A DNA stretch of 64,000 nt from Bacillota bacterium (GTDB lineage Bacteria > Bacillota > Clostridia > Oscillospirales > Ethanoligenentaceae). Below are positions 53,867 through 63,076 of the stretch, in pieces. Made by a program: the position numbers and the translations under genes. The notes beneath the pieces were generated by a model. That model made no database searches. It worked only from the letters and a program-made list of their open reading frames with translations, and was not told the origin of the DNA. Within the stretch, counting starts at the first letter, position 1; the number at the start of each line of letters is the position of its first letter. The DNA is taken from the NCBI GenBank assembly GCA_023391835.1, contig JAEWAE010000011.1:1-64000 (forward strand), written 5' to 3'.

Positions 53867-55480
53867 ATGAATAAGCGCATGTTGCACACAGCCGCGCTCA
53901 TGCTGGCCGGCTGTATGCTGCTGGGGACCGCAGCGGGATGCAAACGCAGCTCGCCGGCCGCCGGTTCCGCATCTGCGGGTACGGCCCAGTCCACCAGTTA
54001 TCCCCTCAACACGAATGTGACGCTCACCTATTGGTGCGTGCTCAACAACAATGTTTCCCCCAACTACAAGAGTCTGGGCGACACTCCGTACGCAAAGGAA
54101 CTGGAAAAGGAAACCGGTGTCAAGATCAAATACGAGCACCCGGCCAGTGGCCAGGGCCCGACGGAGTTCAACCTGCTCGTGTCTTCCGGCAATATGCCCG
54201 ATATGATCGAGTACGACTGGAGTGCCTTCCCGGGGGGACCGGAAGCAGCCATCGATAACAAGATCATTTTGAATCTGAACGATTATTTCAGCAAGTATGC
54301 GCCGGATGCAGAAAAACTGAGCAAATCCAAGCCCGCCGTTTCCAAAATGTACAAGACCGACAGCGGCAAGTATTTTGGGTTCCCTGAGATGTATGAAGAC
54401 CCATCCATGTGCGTTTCCTACGGTCTGGCCGTACGGAAAGACTGGCTGCAGTCGCTCAACCTGAGCACTCCGGAAACCATGGACGACTGGTATAATACGC
54501 TCAAGGCTTTCAAGGAAAAGAAGGGGGCTGCGCTGCCTTTCTCCTTCGACGGCAGCGGCGCTTCGTTCTATCCGTTCCAGAACGGCATCTTTACCGGCGC
54601 CTACGGCCTTTCCATGGGGTATTATGTCGACAGCGGCAAGGTCAAATACGGACCGTATCAGACGGCGTATAAAGACTGGCTGACCGAAATGAACAAGTGG
54701 TTCAAAGAAGGTCTCATCGACCCGAACTTTGCCACCAATACCACCAAGGCGCTGGATGCAAACGTAATTTCCGGCAAGACCGGTGCCGTGACCCTGTGGG
54801 GTGGCAGCGGCATGAGTAAATATCTGCCCTCACTCAAGGCCAAGGACAGCAACGCCGACCTGGTCGCGGTGCCGTACCCGGTGCTCAAAAAGGGCGAAAA
54901 GGCGCAGTTCGGTTACATGACCAGGCAGGTGACCGGCACCGTTGCCATCACCACGAGTTGCAAACACCCGGATATAGCGGCCAAATTCCTCAACTACGGT
55001 TATACGGCCCAGGGCAGCAAGCTTTATAACTTCGGCATCGAGGGCACGTCCTACACGATGCAGAATAACACCCCCAAGATGACCGACGAAGTGCTCAAAA
55101 ATTCCAAAGGGCTTTCCATCGGGCAGGCGTGGGCATCCTATGCACGCGGCGTGTACGGCGGCCCCTATGTGCAGAGCAAGGAATATCTGAATCAGTATTA
55201 CCAGTATCAGGAGCAAAAGGACGCCCTCACGACCTGGTCCAATACCAATATGGCGGCGCATCTGATGCCGCCCGTGACTCCGACTTCGGACGAATCTTCG
55301 CAGTATGCCAAAATTATGACGGATATAGATTCCTATGTGCAGGAATACACCCTGAAGGCAATTATGGGGACCCAGTCCCTCAGCACGTTCAGCGATTTCC
55401 AGTCCAAACTTAAGAGCATGGACATCGACAAAGCCATTACCATCGAGCAGAACGCGCTCAACCGGTACAACAAGAGATAA
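53867..55480 (+). CDS. Extracellular sugar-binding lipoprotein, LipO type (importer 3)
   Basis: 537-residue substrate-binding lipoprotein. Two cysteines could be lipidated: C16 in a textbook LAGC lipobox and C25 in TAAGC; the second leaves a more usual signal length and precedes the Ser/Ala-rich linker. The rest is a family 1-type binding fold. GGGAGGA lies 6 bases before ATG 53867. In this importer the lipoprotein gene comes first, unlike importers 1 and 2. Confidence 0.9.
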   Translation: MNKRMLHTAALMLAGCMLLGTAAGCKRSSPAAGSASAGTAQSTSYPLNTNVTLTYWCVLNNNVSPNYKSLGDTPYAKELEKETGVKIKYEHPASGQGPTEFNLLVSSGNMPDMIEYDWSAFPGGPEAAIDNKIILNLNDYFSKYAPDAEKLSKSKPAVSKMYKTDSGKYFGFPEMYEDPSMCVSYGLAVRKDWLQSLNLSTPETMDDWYNTLKAFKEKKGAALPFSFDGSGASFYPFQNGIFTGAYGLSMGYYVDSGKVKYGPYQTAYKDWLTEMNKWFKEGLIDPNFATNTTKALDANVISGKTGAVTLWGGSGMSKYLPSLKAKDSNADLVAVPYPVLKKGEKAQFGYMTRQVTGTVAITTSCKHPDIAAKFLNYGYTAQGSKLYNFGIEGTSYTMQNNTPKMTDEVLKNSKGLSIGQAWASYARGVYGGPYVQSKEYLNQYYQYQEQKDALTTWSNTNMAAHLMPPVTPTSDESSQYAKIMTDIDSYVQEYTLKAIMGTQSLSTFSDFQSKLKSMDIDKAITIEQNALNRYNKR

Positions 55481-55579
55481 AGCCACGGCGTATGGGGCGG
55501 CCTGCGGTTGTGGGCTGCCCCATATTTTATTTGCCCACAGGCAGTCGTGCCTTGAGACCTCGAATGAGAAGGTGTTACA

Positions 55580-56575
55580 TTGAAAACAAAAACGAAACAG
55601 CCCGCGGGATATACAGGGATGCAGGCTGCCCCCGCCGGTGCGGTTGCCGCGCCGACTATGCCGGAGCCGTATTTCACCCGTCTTTACCGGTGCATCCGGG
55701 CCAACAAGAGTCTTTACTTGATGATCCTGCCCGTTTTGCTGTATTATTTTCTGTTTTGCTACAAACCCATGTACGGCGCCGTCATCGCGTTCAAAAACTT
55801 TATGCCCGGCCGGGGCATTGCGAACAGCCCCTGGGTCGGGCTGCAGAATTTCACCGACTTTTTCACCAGCATTTACTGCTTCCGCGTGATCAAGAATACG
55901 CTGGTGATCAGTCTGGTATCGATTATCTTCGGCTTCCCGGCGCCCATCATCCTGGCACTGCTGCTCAATGAGATTCAGAATAACGCGTTCAAAAAAACGG
56001 TGCAGACCATCACCTATATGCCGCACTTTATTTCGCTGGTCGTGGTCTGCGGAATGATTCTGGAATTCACCAGCAACACCGGCTTCATCACCTATTTCCT
56101 GCATTACTTCGGATTTCCGCTGACCAACATGATGAACCATGCCAACTATTTTGTGCCCGTCTATGTGATTTCCGACATCTGGCAGGGCATCGGCTGGGGC
56201 TCTATCATTTATCTGGCGGCCCTGACGGGCATCGACCCCTCTCTGTATGAGGCGGCGGAAATCGACGGCGCCGGCCGGTGGAAGCAGATGCTCAATGTGA
56301 CGCTGCCGGGCATCATGTCCACCGTCGTCATCATGCTGATCCTGCGTATGGGCGGCATCATGAGTGTCGGCTACGAGAAGATCATCCTTCTGTATAATCC
56401 GGCGACCTATTCCACCGCCGACGTGATTTCCAGCTTCACTTACCGCAAAGGCCTTCAGGATTTCGACTGGAGCTACAGTACGGCCGTGGGCCTGTTTAAT
56501 TCCGCCATCAATTTTGTGTTTCTTGTTCTGACCAACTGGATGAGCAAGAAATTTACCGATTCCAGCCTGTGGTAA
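55580..56575 (+). CDS. ABC sugar importer permease, LplB type (importer 3)
   Basis: 331-residue permease. First membrane segment SLYLMILPVLLYYFLF, EAA loop LYEAAEIDGAGRWKQM. TTG start with AAGGTG close upstream. It has a longer Ala/Pro-rich N-terminal tail than the other two LplB-type subunits. The second permease follows 76 bases downstream. Confidence 0.9.
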   Translation: MKTKTKQPAGYTGMQAAPAGAVAAPTMPEPYFTRLYRCIRANKSLYLMILPVLLYYFLFCYKPMYGAVIAFKNFMPGRGIANSPWVGLQNFTDFFTSIYCFRVIKNTLVISLVSIIFGFPAPIILALLLNEIQNNAFKKTVQTITYMPHFISLVVVCGMILEFTSNTGFITYFLHYFGFPLTNMMNHANYFVPVYVISDIWQGIGWGSIIYLAALTGIDPSLYEAAEIDGAGRWKQMLNVTLPGIMSTVVIMLILRMGGIMSVGYEKIILLYNPATYSTADVISSFTYRKGLQDFDWSYSTAVGLFNSAINFVFLVLTNWMSKKFTDSSLW

Positions 56576-56651
56576 ACGGCGAGGCGGCAAAAGCCGGTTC
56601 CGATCGGGCCTGCCCGACCCCAGATTTCATATGCAAAGGTGAATCATCATT

Positions 56652-57530
56652 ATGAAAATTCAAGAAACCGCCGGGAGAAGGGTTTTTAATATCTGCAACA
56701 CGATGTTCATGCTCTTCATGATTCTGATCACGTTTTACCCCATGTATTATATCGTGGTGGCGTCTTTCAGTTCCCCAAACGCGTTCATGGGTCATAAAGG
56801 ACTGATGTTCAGGCCCCTGGGGTTTTCGCTGAGCTCCTACAAGGCCGTTTTCAAAAACCCGATGATCGGCACCGGCTATATCAACACCCTCATCGTGGTG
56901 GTGGCCGGGGTCGTGCTTAGTATCGTTCTGACCTCTATGGGCGCCTATTTTCTTTCCCGCAGGGGCATCATGCTGCGCAACGGCATCATGTTCCTGATCG
57001 TGTTTACCATGTTCTTCAGCGGAGGCCTGATTCCGTTTTACTTTACGGTCAAGGATCTGCACATGGATAATTCGCTGCTGGCGCTGATCGTACCCACGGC
57101 TATCAGCACATTTAACCTGATCATCATGCGCACGGCGTTTGAAAGTGTCCCGCTGAGTCTGGAAGAGTCGGCAAAACTGGACGGAGCGGGCCATTTCACT
57201 ATTTTATTCAAAATCATCATACCGCTTTCGCTGCCCACGGTGGCGGTCATGGTCCTGTTTTACGGCGTGGGCCAGTGGAACGCATGGTTCAACGCCATGA
57301 TTTTCCTGCGCGACCGCAATCTGTGGCCGCTGCAGCTGGTGCTGCGGGATATCCTCATTGCCAACAACACCAACAGCATGGTGGTCGGCGACGGCAACGA
57401 CCAGGAAATGATCAGCGAGACCATCAAGTATGCTGTCATCGTGGTGGCGACGGCGCCGATCCTGGTCCTTTATCCGTTTTTGCAGAAGTATTTTGTGAAA
57501 GGCGTCATGATCGGCGCAATCAAGGAATAA
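56652..57530 (+). CDS. ABC sugar importer permease, LplC/YtcP type (importer 3)
   Basis: 292-residue permease with the subfamily segment MFFSGGLIPFYFTVK, EAA loop LEESAKLDGAGHFTIL and C-terminus KYFVKGVMIGAIKE. AAAGGTGA lies upstream of ATG 56652. The PL8 lyase follows after 223 bases with no terminator, so the importer and lyase are probably co-transcribed. Confidence 0.9.
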   Translation: MKIQETAGRRVFNICNTMFMLFMILITFYPMYYIVVASFSSPNAFMGHKGLMFRPLGFSLSSYKAVFKNPMIGTGYINTLIVVVAGVVLSIVLTSMGAYFLSRRGIMLRNGIMFLIVFTMFFSGGLIPFYFTVKDLHMDNSLLALIVPTAISTFNLIIMRTAFESVPLSLEESAKLDGAGHFTILFKIIIPLSLPTVAVMVLFYGVGQWNAWFNAMIFLRDRNLWPLQLVLRDILIANNTNSMVVGDGNDQEMISETIKYAVIVVATAPILVLYPFLQKYFVKGVMIGAIKE

Positions 57531-57753
57531 CGGCGGAAGCGCCGACATAGGGAAGGAGTGAGGCGGGCACGTCCCGCCGATAGCACGATGGAGTCAAAAA
57601 GGAAACAGGCGGGCTGACGATCCCCACCGACGCGGATGTGGTGGACGAAACTCTCATAGCATGGCATGATTCTCTCTAGGCAATCCCGATTTCCAAACGG
57701 CGCCGGACGGGGCGCAATTCATCGGCTTGGTTGTATAGAATAGGGGGATTCCA
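57531..57753 (+). other. Spacer between importer 3 and PL8 lyase
   Basis: 223 bases. It holds a GGCGGG/CCCGCC hairpin (57572-57588, no T run) and a protein-like fragment in one frame (57594-57679, ending TLIAWHDSL and a stop) without a start codon, possibly a gene remnant. A short GGGGG precedes the lyase start. Confidence 0.4.
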
Positions 57754-60700
57754 ATGAAAAATTGGCTGGGCAAAATCATAAGCAGACGATTCGCCGGCCG
57801 GTCGCTGGCGGCCCTGATGGCTCTCCTGCTGGTCGTCCAGTCGGCGGGGGCCTGTGGTGGGCGGGTTTCGGCGGCCGCGGCCGATCTGGTGACGAACGGC
57901 GGCTTTGAGCAGACCAAGACCACGGCCGACGCCACGATGCATAAGTATTTTAAAGACGGCATTGTGCCGACCGGCTGGGAATCGATTTGGGTACCGGTGG
58001 CCCCGGCCGATGCGTCGGCCGACCAATTCGATTTCGACACGGCCCAGGCGGCGGAGGGCAAACAGTCGCTGCATTACCACGCGACCGAAAAGGCGCGCAT
58101 CGACATTCTGCAGGTATGCGGCGGTGTGAATCCGGCCAAGTCCTATCTCTTTACCGGCAAGCTGAAGACCCAAAATGTGGCGGGGGGCTCTGTTTATTTC
58201 CGGATTCAGGCGCTGGATGCCGCGAATAAGACCGTGACAGCCTATGGCTCCCAGGTGGTCAAAAATCTTAGAGGTACATCCGATGGGTGGGTGGAGTGCC
58301 CGTTCCTGATTCAGAACCTGCCCTCCAATGTGACACAGATCAAGGTGGAATTATTTATGGACAATGTAACAGGGGAATGCTGGGCGGACGACGTGCATTT
58401 GACGGAAAATTATTCGCTTTCCTTTGCGCAGAACGCGGTGACGCTGCAGAAAGGGGAGCAGAGGCAGCTCACGCCGCAGCTTTCCGCCGGTGCCACAATG
58501 CCCGCCCTGCAGTGGAGCAGCAGCGATCCCACGGTGGCAGCGGTGGATGCCACGGGTCTTGTCACCGCCAAATCGGCCGGCACGGCCGTGATCACCGCCA
58601 AGGCGGACGATCTGCATCAGGCCGCCTGCAGCGTCGCGATCGACGACCCCGCACTGGTCGCACAGTATCTGGATATCGTCCATCGCTGGCAGCAGCGCCT
58701 GACCGGCAACGATATTTCCGACACTTCCGACGCGGATTATCAGGCGCTGATGATCCAGGCGGCGGACGATGCGGAAACCATTTGGCAGAGCATGCACAAC
58801 ACCGGCGACCCGGCGACGCTGTGGGACGATCTGAATCTAACGGTGCAGTATCAAGCCAAAAACAGCAACGCGGCTCTGACGGTGGATTTCAACACGGCGT
58901 TTTCACGGATCCGTACGATGGCGTACGCCTATGCCGCCAAAGGCAGCCGGCTTTATCATAATACGCAGCTCAAAAACGATATTCTGTTTGCGCTGAGCTG
59001 GATGCACACCCATGTCTATAATGAAAGCTACGACACCCACAACAAAATTTACGGCAACTGGTGGCACTGGTTCATCGGCATACCCAAAGAGCTTGGCTTT
59101 ACGCTTTTTTTAATGTATGACGACGTGCCCCCCGATCTGATGCAGGAGGAAGTCGCCACTCTTGACAATTTCAACGAGGACCCGAATTACGTCTATAACG
59201 TATATGGCACCAAAAATACCATGACCAGCGCCAACCTGATGGACACCGCCATGGTGGCCGTCATGAAGGGTGCGCTGGGGCGGAATCTGCAGGCGCTGGG
59301 GCAGGCACGGGCGGCCATCAGCACGGCTCTGCCGTATGTCACGTCGGGAGACGGCTTTTATGCCGACGGCTCCTGCATCCAACACACCAATCTGGCTTAT
59401 ACGGGCGCATATGGCTCCACGCTGCTCACCGGTATGGAAAATATCCTGTTTTCACTGGATGATACGGCGGCGGCCGTGACGGACCCACAGCTTGCGAATG
59501 TGTACAGCTGGATACTGAACGGTTATCGGCCTCTTTTTGCCTACGGCGCCATCATGGATATGGTCAGCGGCCGCAGCGTCGCCAGACCCGCCCGCACGGA
59601 TATCACTGCCGGACGCTCCATCCTTGTGCCGATCGTGCATCTGGCCGCAACGGCGTCCGAATCCCCCAAAGCTGCGATTATGGCCTTCGCCAAGGAGCAG
59701 ATCGGTTACGGTCTTGCATATTGCGGCAGCTCGTATTACAGCGGTATGTCCGTCAGCGATCTGGTGGAGGTTAAAAACCTGATGAACGATGCCGCGGTGC
59801 CGGCAAATACAGATGCCACCTATTGCAAAGTGTTCGGCTCGATGGATAAAGTCGCGGACCGCACCGGCTCCTACACCGTCGGTCTGAGCATGTATTCCAG
59901 CCGCACCGGCAGTTTCGAATTCGGCAACGGTGAGAACCTCAAGGGCTGGGACACCGCAAACGGCGCACTGTCTCTTTATACCGGGGATCAGTCACAGTAT
60001 ACCGACAGCTACTGGCCTACGGTCGACCCCACCCGGTTGGCGGGAACGACCACGGATCACATCGAGGGCACCATTTCCACCACATGGAATGCGCATGTCA
60101 GCGACCGCAGCTTTGTGGGCGGCTCATCCGCGCTGGGCAAATACGGCAGCGCCGTGATGGATTTTGCCGAAGAAAACAGCTCGCTGTCGGCGCTCAAGTC
60201 GTGGTTTTTCTTCGGCGACCAAATCGTTTGCCTGGGCGCCGGCATTCAGTCGGATGAGGACCGGGACACCGAAACCATCGTGGAAAACCGGAAAATCCGG
60301 GATACCGGCGACAATCAGCTCCTGCTCAATGGGGAGGCATTTACCGGTCAGAGCGCCGGTGTATCGGATGTAAAATGGGCCTATCTGGACGGCAATACGG
60401 GCAAAGACTCCATTGGCTATTACTTCCCGACAGCCACTTCCCTGAACGTACTGCGGGAGGCGCGGACCGGCAGCTGGGCCGATATCAACAGCACGATTGC
60501 CGCGGGCACAGCCCAGGCAGCCCCCATCACTAAAAACTATGTAAGCCTGGCCGTCGATCACGGCAGTCATCCCAGTGGGGCCGCTTACAGCTATGTGCTG
60601 CTGCCCAACCGTTCCGCCGAGCAGGTAAAATCCTACGCTCAAAACCCCGATATCACCATTTTGAGCAACACTTCGGCGGTGCAGGCGGTGTATGACAAAA

Positions 60701-62337
60701 GCGAAGGCGTGACAGGAATAAATTCCCATTCGCCGGCGACTGTTGACAACGTGACGGCTGTCAACCCGCTTTCTCTTACCATGGCGGAACAAAACGGGCA
60801 GATCGCCATAGGCGTTTCCGACCCCAGTCAGCAGAGCGACACGGTCTCGTTCACCCTCAAAGGCGGGTATTCCGTGGTTTCGACGGATTCAACCGTTTCG
60901 GCCCAACCGGCGGACGACGGCCTTACCGTTACGGTCCGTACCAAGGGCACGGCGGGAGCCAGCCAGAGCCTTGTGATTTCCCGGCTGGCCGCCCAGGTGA
61001 CGGGGGTTTCCGTCACCCCCGGCTCTGTCGCACTCGGGCATGGCAATACACAGGCATTCACCGCGGATGTCACCGGTATCAATCTGGACGCGGCATCCTC
61101 CGGGGTCGCCTGGAGCGTCGCGGGCAATCAAAGCAGCGGCACCGCGATCGACAGCGATGGCCGGCTGACCGTGGCATCGGATGAATCCGCCGCCGCCCTC
61201 ACCGTCACGGCCACTTCCATCTGCGACAATTCGAAATACGCGCTGGCTACCGTGGCCATCCGTACCGGCGACCAGACCGGTTTCACTTTTCCGGATCCAA
61301 GCATCCCCAAAGCTGTGGGCGACGCAGACTTTACCGTTTCCGCCTCCGGCGGGCAGGGAAACGGTGCCGTCCATTATGCAGTGACAAGCGGCGGCGACGT
61401 CATCTCTTTATGCGGAAACCGGGTATCCGTTAAGAAAGCGGGGACTGCCGTCGTCATGGCCACTAAAGCGGCGGACGGCAGCTTCCGCGAAACGACGGCC
61501 GCTCTCACCATCCGGGTCGGCAAGGGGACGCCCCTGATCACGGAGACACCCGCGGCCTCGCAGATTGCGGTTACCGGCCTACTGTCCGATACTCCGCTTT
61601 CCGGCGGCTCGGCCAGTGTGGCAGGCACCTTTGCGTGGACCAATCCCGCTGTGAAGGTGAGTGCACCCGGCGGGTACTCCGTGACTTTCCTCCCCACGGA
61701 TACGGACGATTATACCCCCGTCACCTGCACGGTGCCGGTGACGGTCTGCAAGCAGATTACCAACACGACGACCGGCGTGCTTGCTGACATGAGCGGCTGC
61801 GTGCTGCCGGATGATGTGACAGCCGTCACGCTGGCCGATTTGCCGCAGACGGAGGACAGCGCCGCCTACTCCGCGGTCGTTCAACTGGTTAATGGTGATC
61901 AAAGCCGCAGCAGCCTGAAAAAGCTGACCGTGTATAATCTCCGGCTTCTCGATCAGGCCGGCCGCTCAGTCGACGGCTTCACCGGTAAAGTCCAGGTGAA
62001 AATCCCCATTCCCCAAGGCGTGAGCGGCGACCTGCATGTTTTCTGGTACGATCCGTCTGCCGGCCGGCTTACGGATATGGGTGCGACGCAGCAGGGCGAG
62101 TACCTGGTGTTTGATACGACGCATTTCAGCTATTACGCGGTGGCGGAACTTGACGCCGCCCCGCACTCTTTGGGCAGCGGCTCTGACGGCTCGCCCTCCC
62201 CGTCGATTCCGAATCCGAAGACGGGCTCGAAAAGGTGGCCGTTTATTCCGCTGGCCGTATTGGGCGGGATGGTGGCAGCCGGAGCCATCGGTATGAGGCG
62301 ATGGGCAAAATACGGGATCAGGCGGAAATCCAAATAG
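57754..62337 (+). CDS. Cell-wall-anchored PL8 polysaccharide lyase
   Basis: 1527-residue exported lyase of family PL8 (hyaluronan, chondroitin, heparosan or xanthan lyases), which cuts uronate-containing chains by beta-elimination. After a signal peptide (to about 37) come a carbohydrate-binding module (about 45-215), a BIG2 immunoglobulin-like domain (about 219-296), an alpha/alpha-toroid (about 300-650) and the PL8 beta-sandwich domains (about 690-1075). The catalytic set is complete: N494 (TSANLMD), H544 and Y553 (QHTNLAYTGAY), R607 and R611 (SGRSVAR), plus the aromatic patch W436-W437; H544 to Y553 and N494 to H544 have the family spacing (9 and 50). Further Ig-like domains lie at 1085-1330. 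The C-terminus has the sorting motif NPKTG (1487-1491), a hydrophobic stretch and a basic tail. GGGGG lies just before ATG 57754. Confidence 0.93.
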   Translation: MKNWLGKIISRRFAGRSLAALMALLLVVQSAGACGGRVSAAAADLVTNGGFEQTKTTADATMHKYFKDGIVPTGWESIWVPVAPADASADQFDFDTAQAAEGKQSLHYHATEKARIDILQVCGGVNPAKSYLFTGKLKTQNVAGGSVYFRIQALDAANKTVTAYGSQVVKNLRGTSDGWVECPFLIQNLPSNVTQIKVELFMDNVTGECWADDVHLTENYSLSFAQNAVTLQKGEQRQLTPQLSAGATMPALQWSSSDPTVAAVDATGLVTAKSAGTAVITAKADDLHQAACSVAIDDPALVAQYLDIVHRWQQRLTGNDISDTSDADYQALMIQAADDAETIWQSMHNTGDPATLWDDLNLTVQYQAKNSNAALTVDFNTAFSRIRTMAYAYAAKGSRLYHNTQLKNDILFALSWMHTHVYNESYDTHNKIYGNWWHWFIGIPKELGFTLFLMYDDVPPDLMQEEVATLDNFNEDPNYVYNVYGTKNTMTSANLMDTAMVAVMKGALGRNLQALGQARAAISTALPYVTSGDGFYADGSCIQHTNLAYTGAYGSTLLTGMENILFSLDDTAAAVTDPQLANVYSWILNGYRPLFAYGAIMDMVSGRSVARPARTDITAGRSILVPIVHLAATASESPKAAIMAFAKEQIGYGLAYCGSSYYSGMSVSDLVEVKNLMNDAAVPANTDATYCKVFGSMDKVADRTGSYTVGLSMYSSRTGSFEFGNGENLKGWDTANGALSLYTGDQSQYTDSYWPTVDPTRLAGTTTDHIEGTISTTWNAHVSDRSFVGGSSALGKYGSAVMDFAEENSSLSALKSWFFFGDQIVCLGAGIQSDEDRDTETIVENRKIRDTGDNQLLLNGEAFTGQSAGVSDVKWAYLDGNTGKDSIGYYFPTATSLNVLREARTGSWADINSTIAAGTAQAAPITKNYVSLAVDHGSHPSGAAYSYVLLPNRSAEQVKSYAQNPDITILSNTSAVQAVYDKSEGVTGINSHSPATVDNVTAVNPLSLTMAEQNGQIAIGVSDPSQQSDTVSFTLKGGYSVVSTDSTVSAQPADDGLTVTVRTKGTAGASQSLVISRLAAQVTGVSVTPGSVALGHGNTQAFTADVTGINLDAASSGVAWSVAGNQSSGTAIDSDGRLTVASDESAAALTVTATSICDNSKYALATVAIRTGDQTGFTFPDPSIPKAVGDADFTVSASGGQGNGAVHYAVTSGGDVISLCGNRVSVKKAGTAVVMATKAADGSFRETTAALTIRVGKGTPLITETPAASQIAVTGLLSDTPLSGGSASVAGTFAWTNPAVKVSAPGGYSVTFLPTDTDDYTPVTCTVPVTVCKQITNTTTGVLADMSGCVLPDDVTAVTLADLPQTEDSAAYSAVVQLVNGDQSRSSLKKLTVYNLRLLDQAGRSVDGFTGKVQVKIPIPQGVSGDLHVFWYDPSAGRLTDMGATQQGEYLVFDTTHFSYYAVAELDAAPHSLGSGSDGSPSPSIPNPKTGSKRWPFIPLAVLGGMVAAGAIGMRRWAKYGIRRKSK

Positions 62338-62373
62338 TCACTGGGCGGCTGGATTTCAAACGGTGATGGATAG

Positions 62374-62416
62374 GGCTATTACCAACGCAATGAATGCGGT
62401 GGCAATAGCCTTTTTT
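62374..62416 (+). terminator. Terminator of the PL8 lyase
   Basis: GGCTATTACCAACGCA (62374-62389) pairs with TGCGGTGGCAATAGCC (62395-62410) at 14 of 16 positions, followed by TTTTTT. Confidence 0.88.
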
Positions 62417-62587
62417 GTTTTGCGTTAGGATATATGTATGCAGGTATCTGTGCCAGTTACATAGCAAGCCACCCCATAGGACGGTTACAATACCGCACTA
62501 CAGGGTGGGAATACGTTGTTACAAAACCGGAGCTGAGATCGGCTAGATTTTTTCTGAAAATCAATCAATACAGGTCAACTATCGGCG

Positions 62588-62926
62588 TCAGATAGCGCCT
62601 TCTCCGCTTTCGCCGGTGCGGATGCGGATGACGTCCTCGGCGTCGAATACAAATATTTTTCCGTCGCCGATGGCCCCGGTCTTGGCGGTTTCCGAAATCA
62701 GCTTAATGAGCTCTGGTGCGGTGCTGTCGGCGCACACGACTTCGACCTTGATCTTGGGCAGCAGCGTCAGATCCACGACGGAGCCACGATAGGTGCTGAG
62801 CTTGCCCTTCTGGTTGCCGCATCCCATTACTTGGGTTATGGTAAGACCTTTTACGTCGTGCTTGTTCAGCGCATCCTTCACAACCTCCAAACGCTCGGGC
62901 CTGATGATCGCTTCAATTTTTTTCAT
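62588..62926 (-). CDS. P-II family nitrogen regulatory protein without the Tyr51 modification site
   Basis: 112-residue trimeric signal protein that binds ATP/ADP and 2-oxoglutarate and controls transporters or enzymes by T-loop contact. The T-loop reads GCGNQKGK-LSTYRGSVVD: Tyr46 is kept but the residue at 51, uridylylated in E. coli GlnB, is Val. The B-loop TGAIGDGKIFV and the C-terminal R101-x-R103 ATP contacts are present. AAAGGAG lies 12 bases upstream. It follows the DUF1646 membrane protein gene on the same strand by 150 bases and is probably its partner, as GlnK is for AmtB. Confidence 0.9.
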   Translation of the reverse strand: MKKIEAIIRPERLEVVKDALNKHDVKGLTITQVMGCGNQKGKLSTYRGSVVDLTLLPKIKVEVVCADSTAPELIKLISETAKTGAIGDGKIFVFDAEDVIRIRTGESGEGAI

Positions 62927-63076
62927 AGCAACTGCTTGCTCCTTTCAAAAGAAACCCCAAGTTTCATAAGACTACCTTGAGAGATTGCCATTCTGCGGGG
63001 GCTATCCGCGTGGCCGGTGGTATAACAGCCGCAGCCGACAGAAGAAACGCTCCAAACGGAATTAAACACTGGTAGC

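Noticed and set aside
62417..62587. Structured intergenic stretch with CCACCC/GGGTGG and CGGT/ACCG pairings, possibly a mobile-element end or RNA
   Set aside because: Pairings are short, no T run or known motif is present, and no neighbouring transposase supports it.
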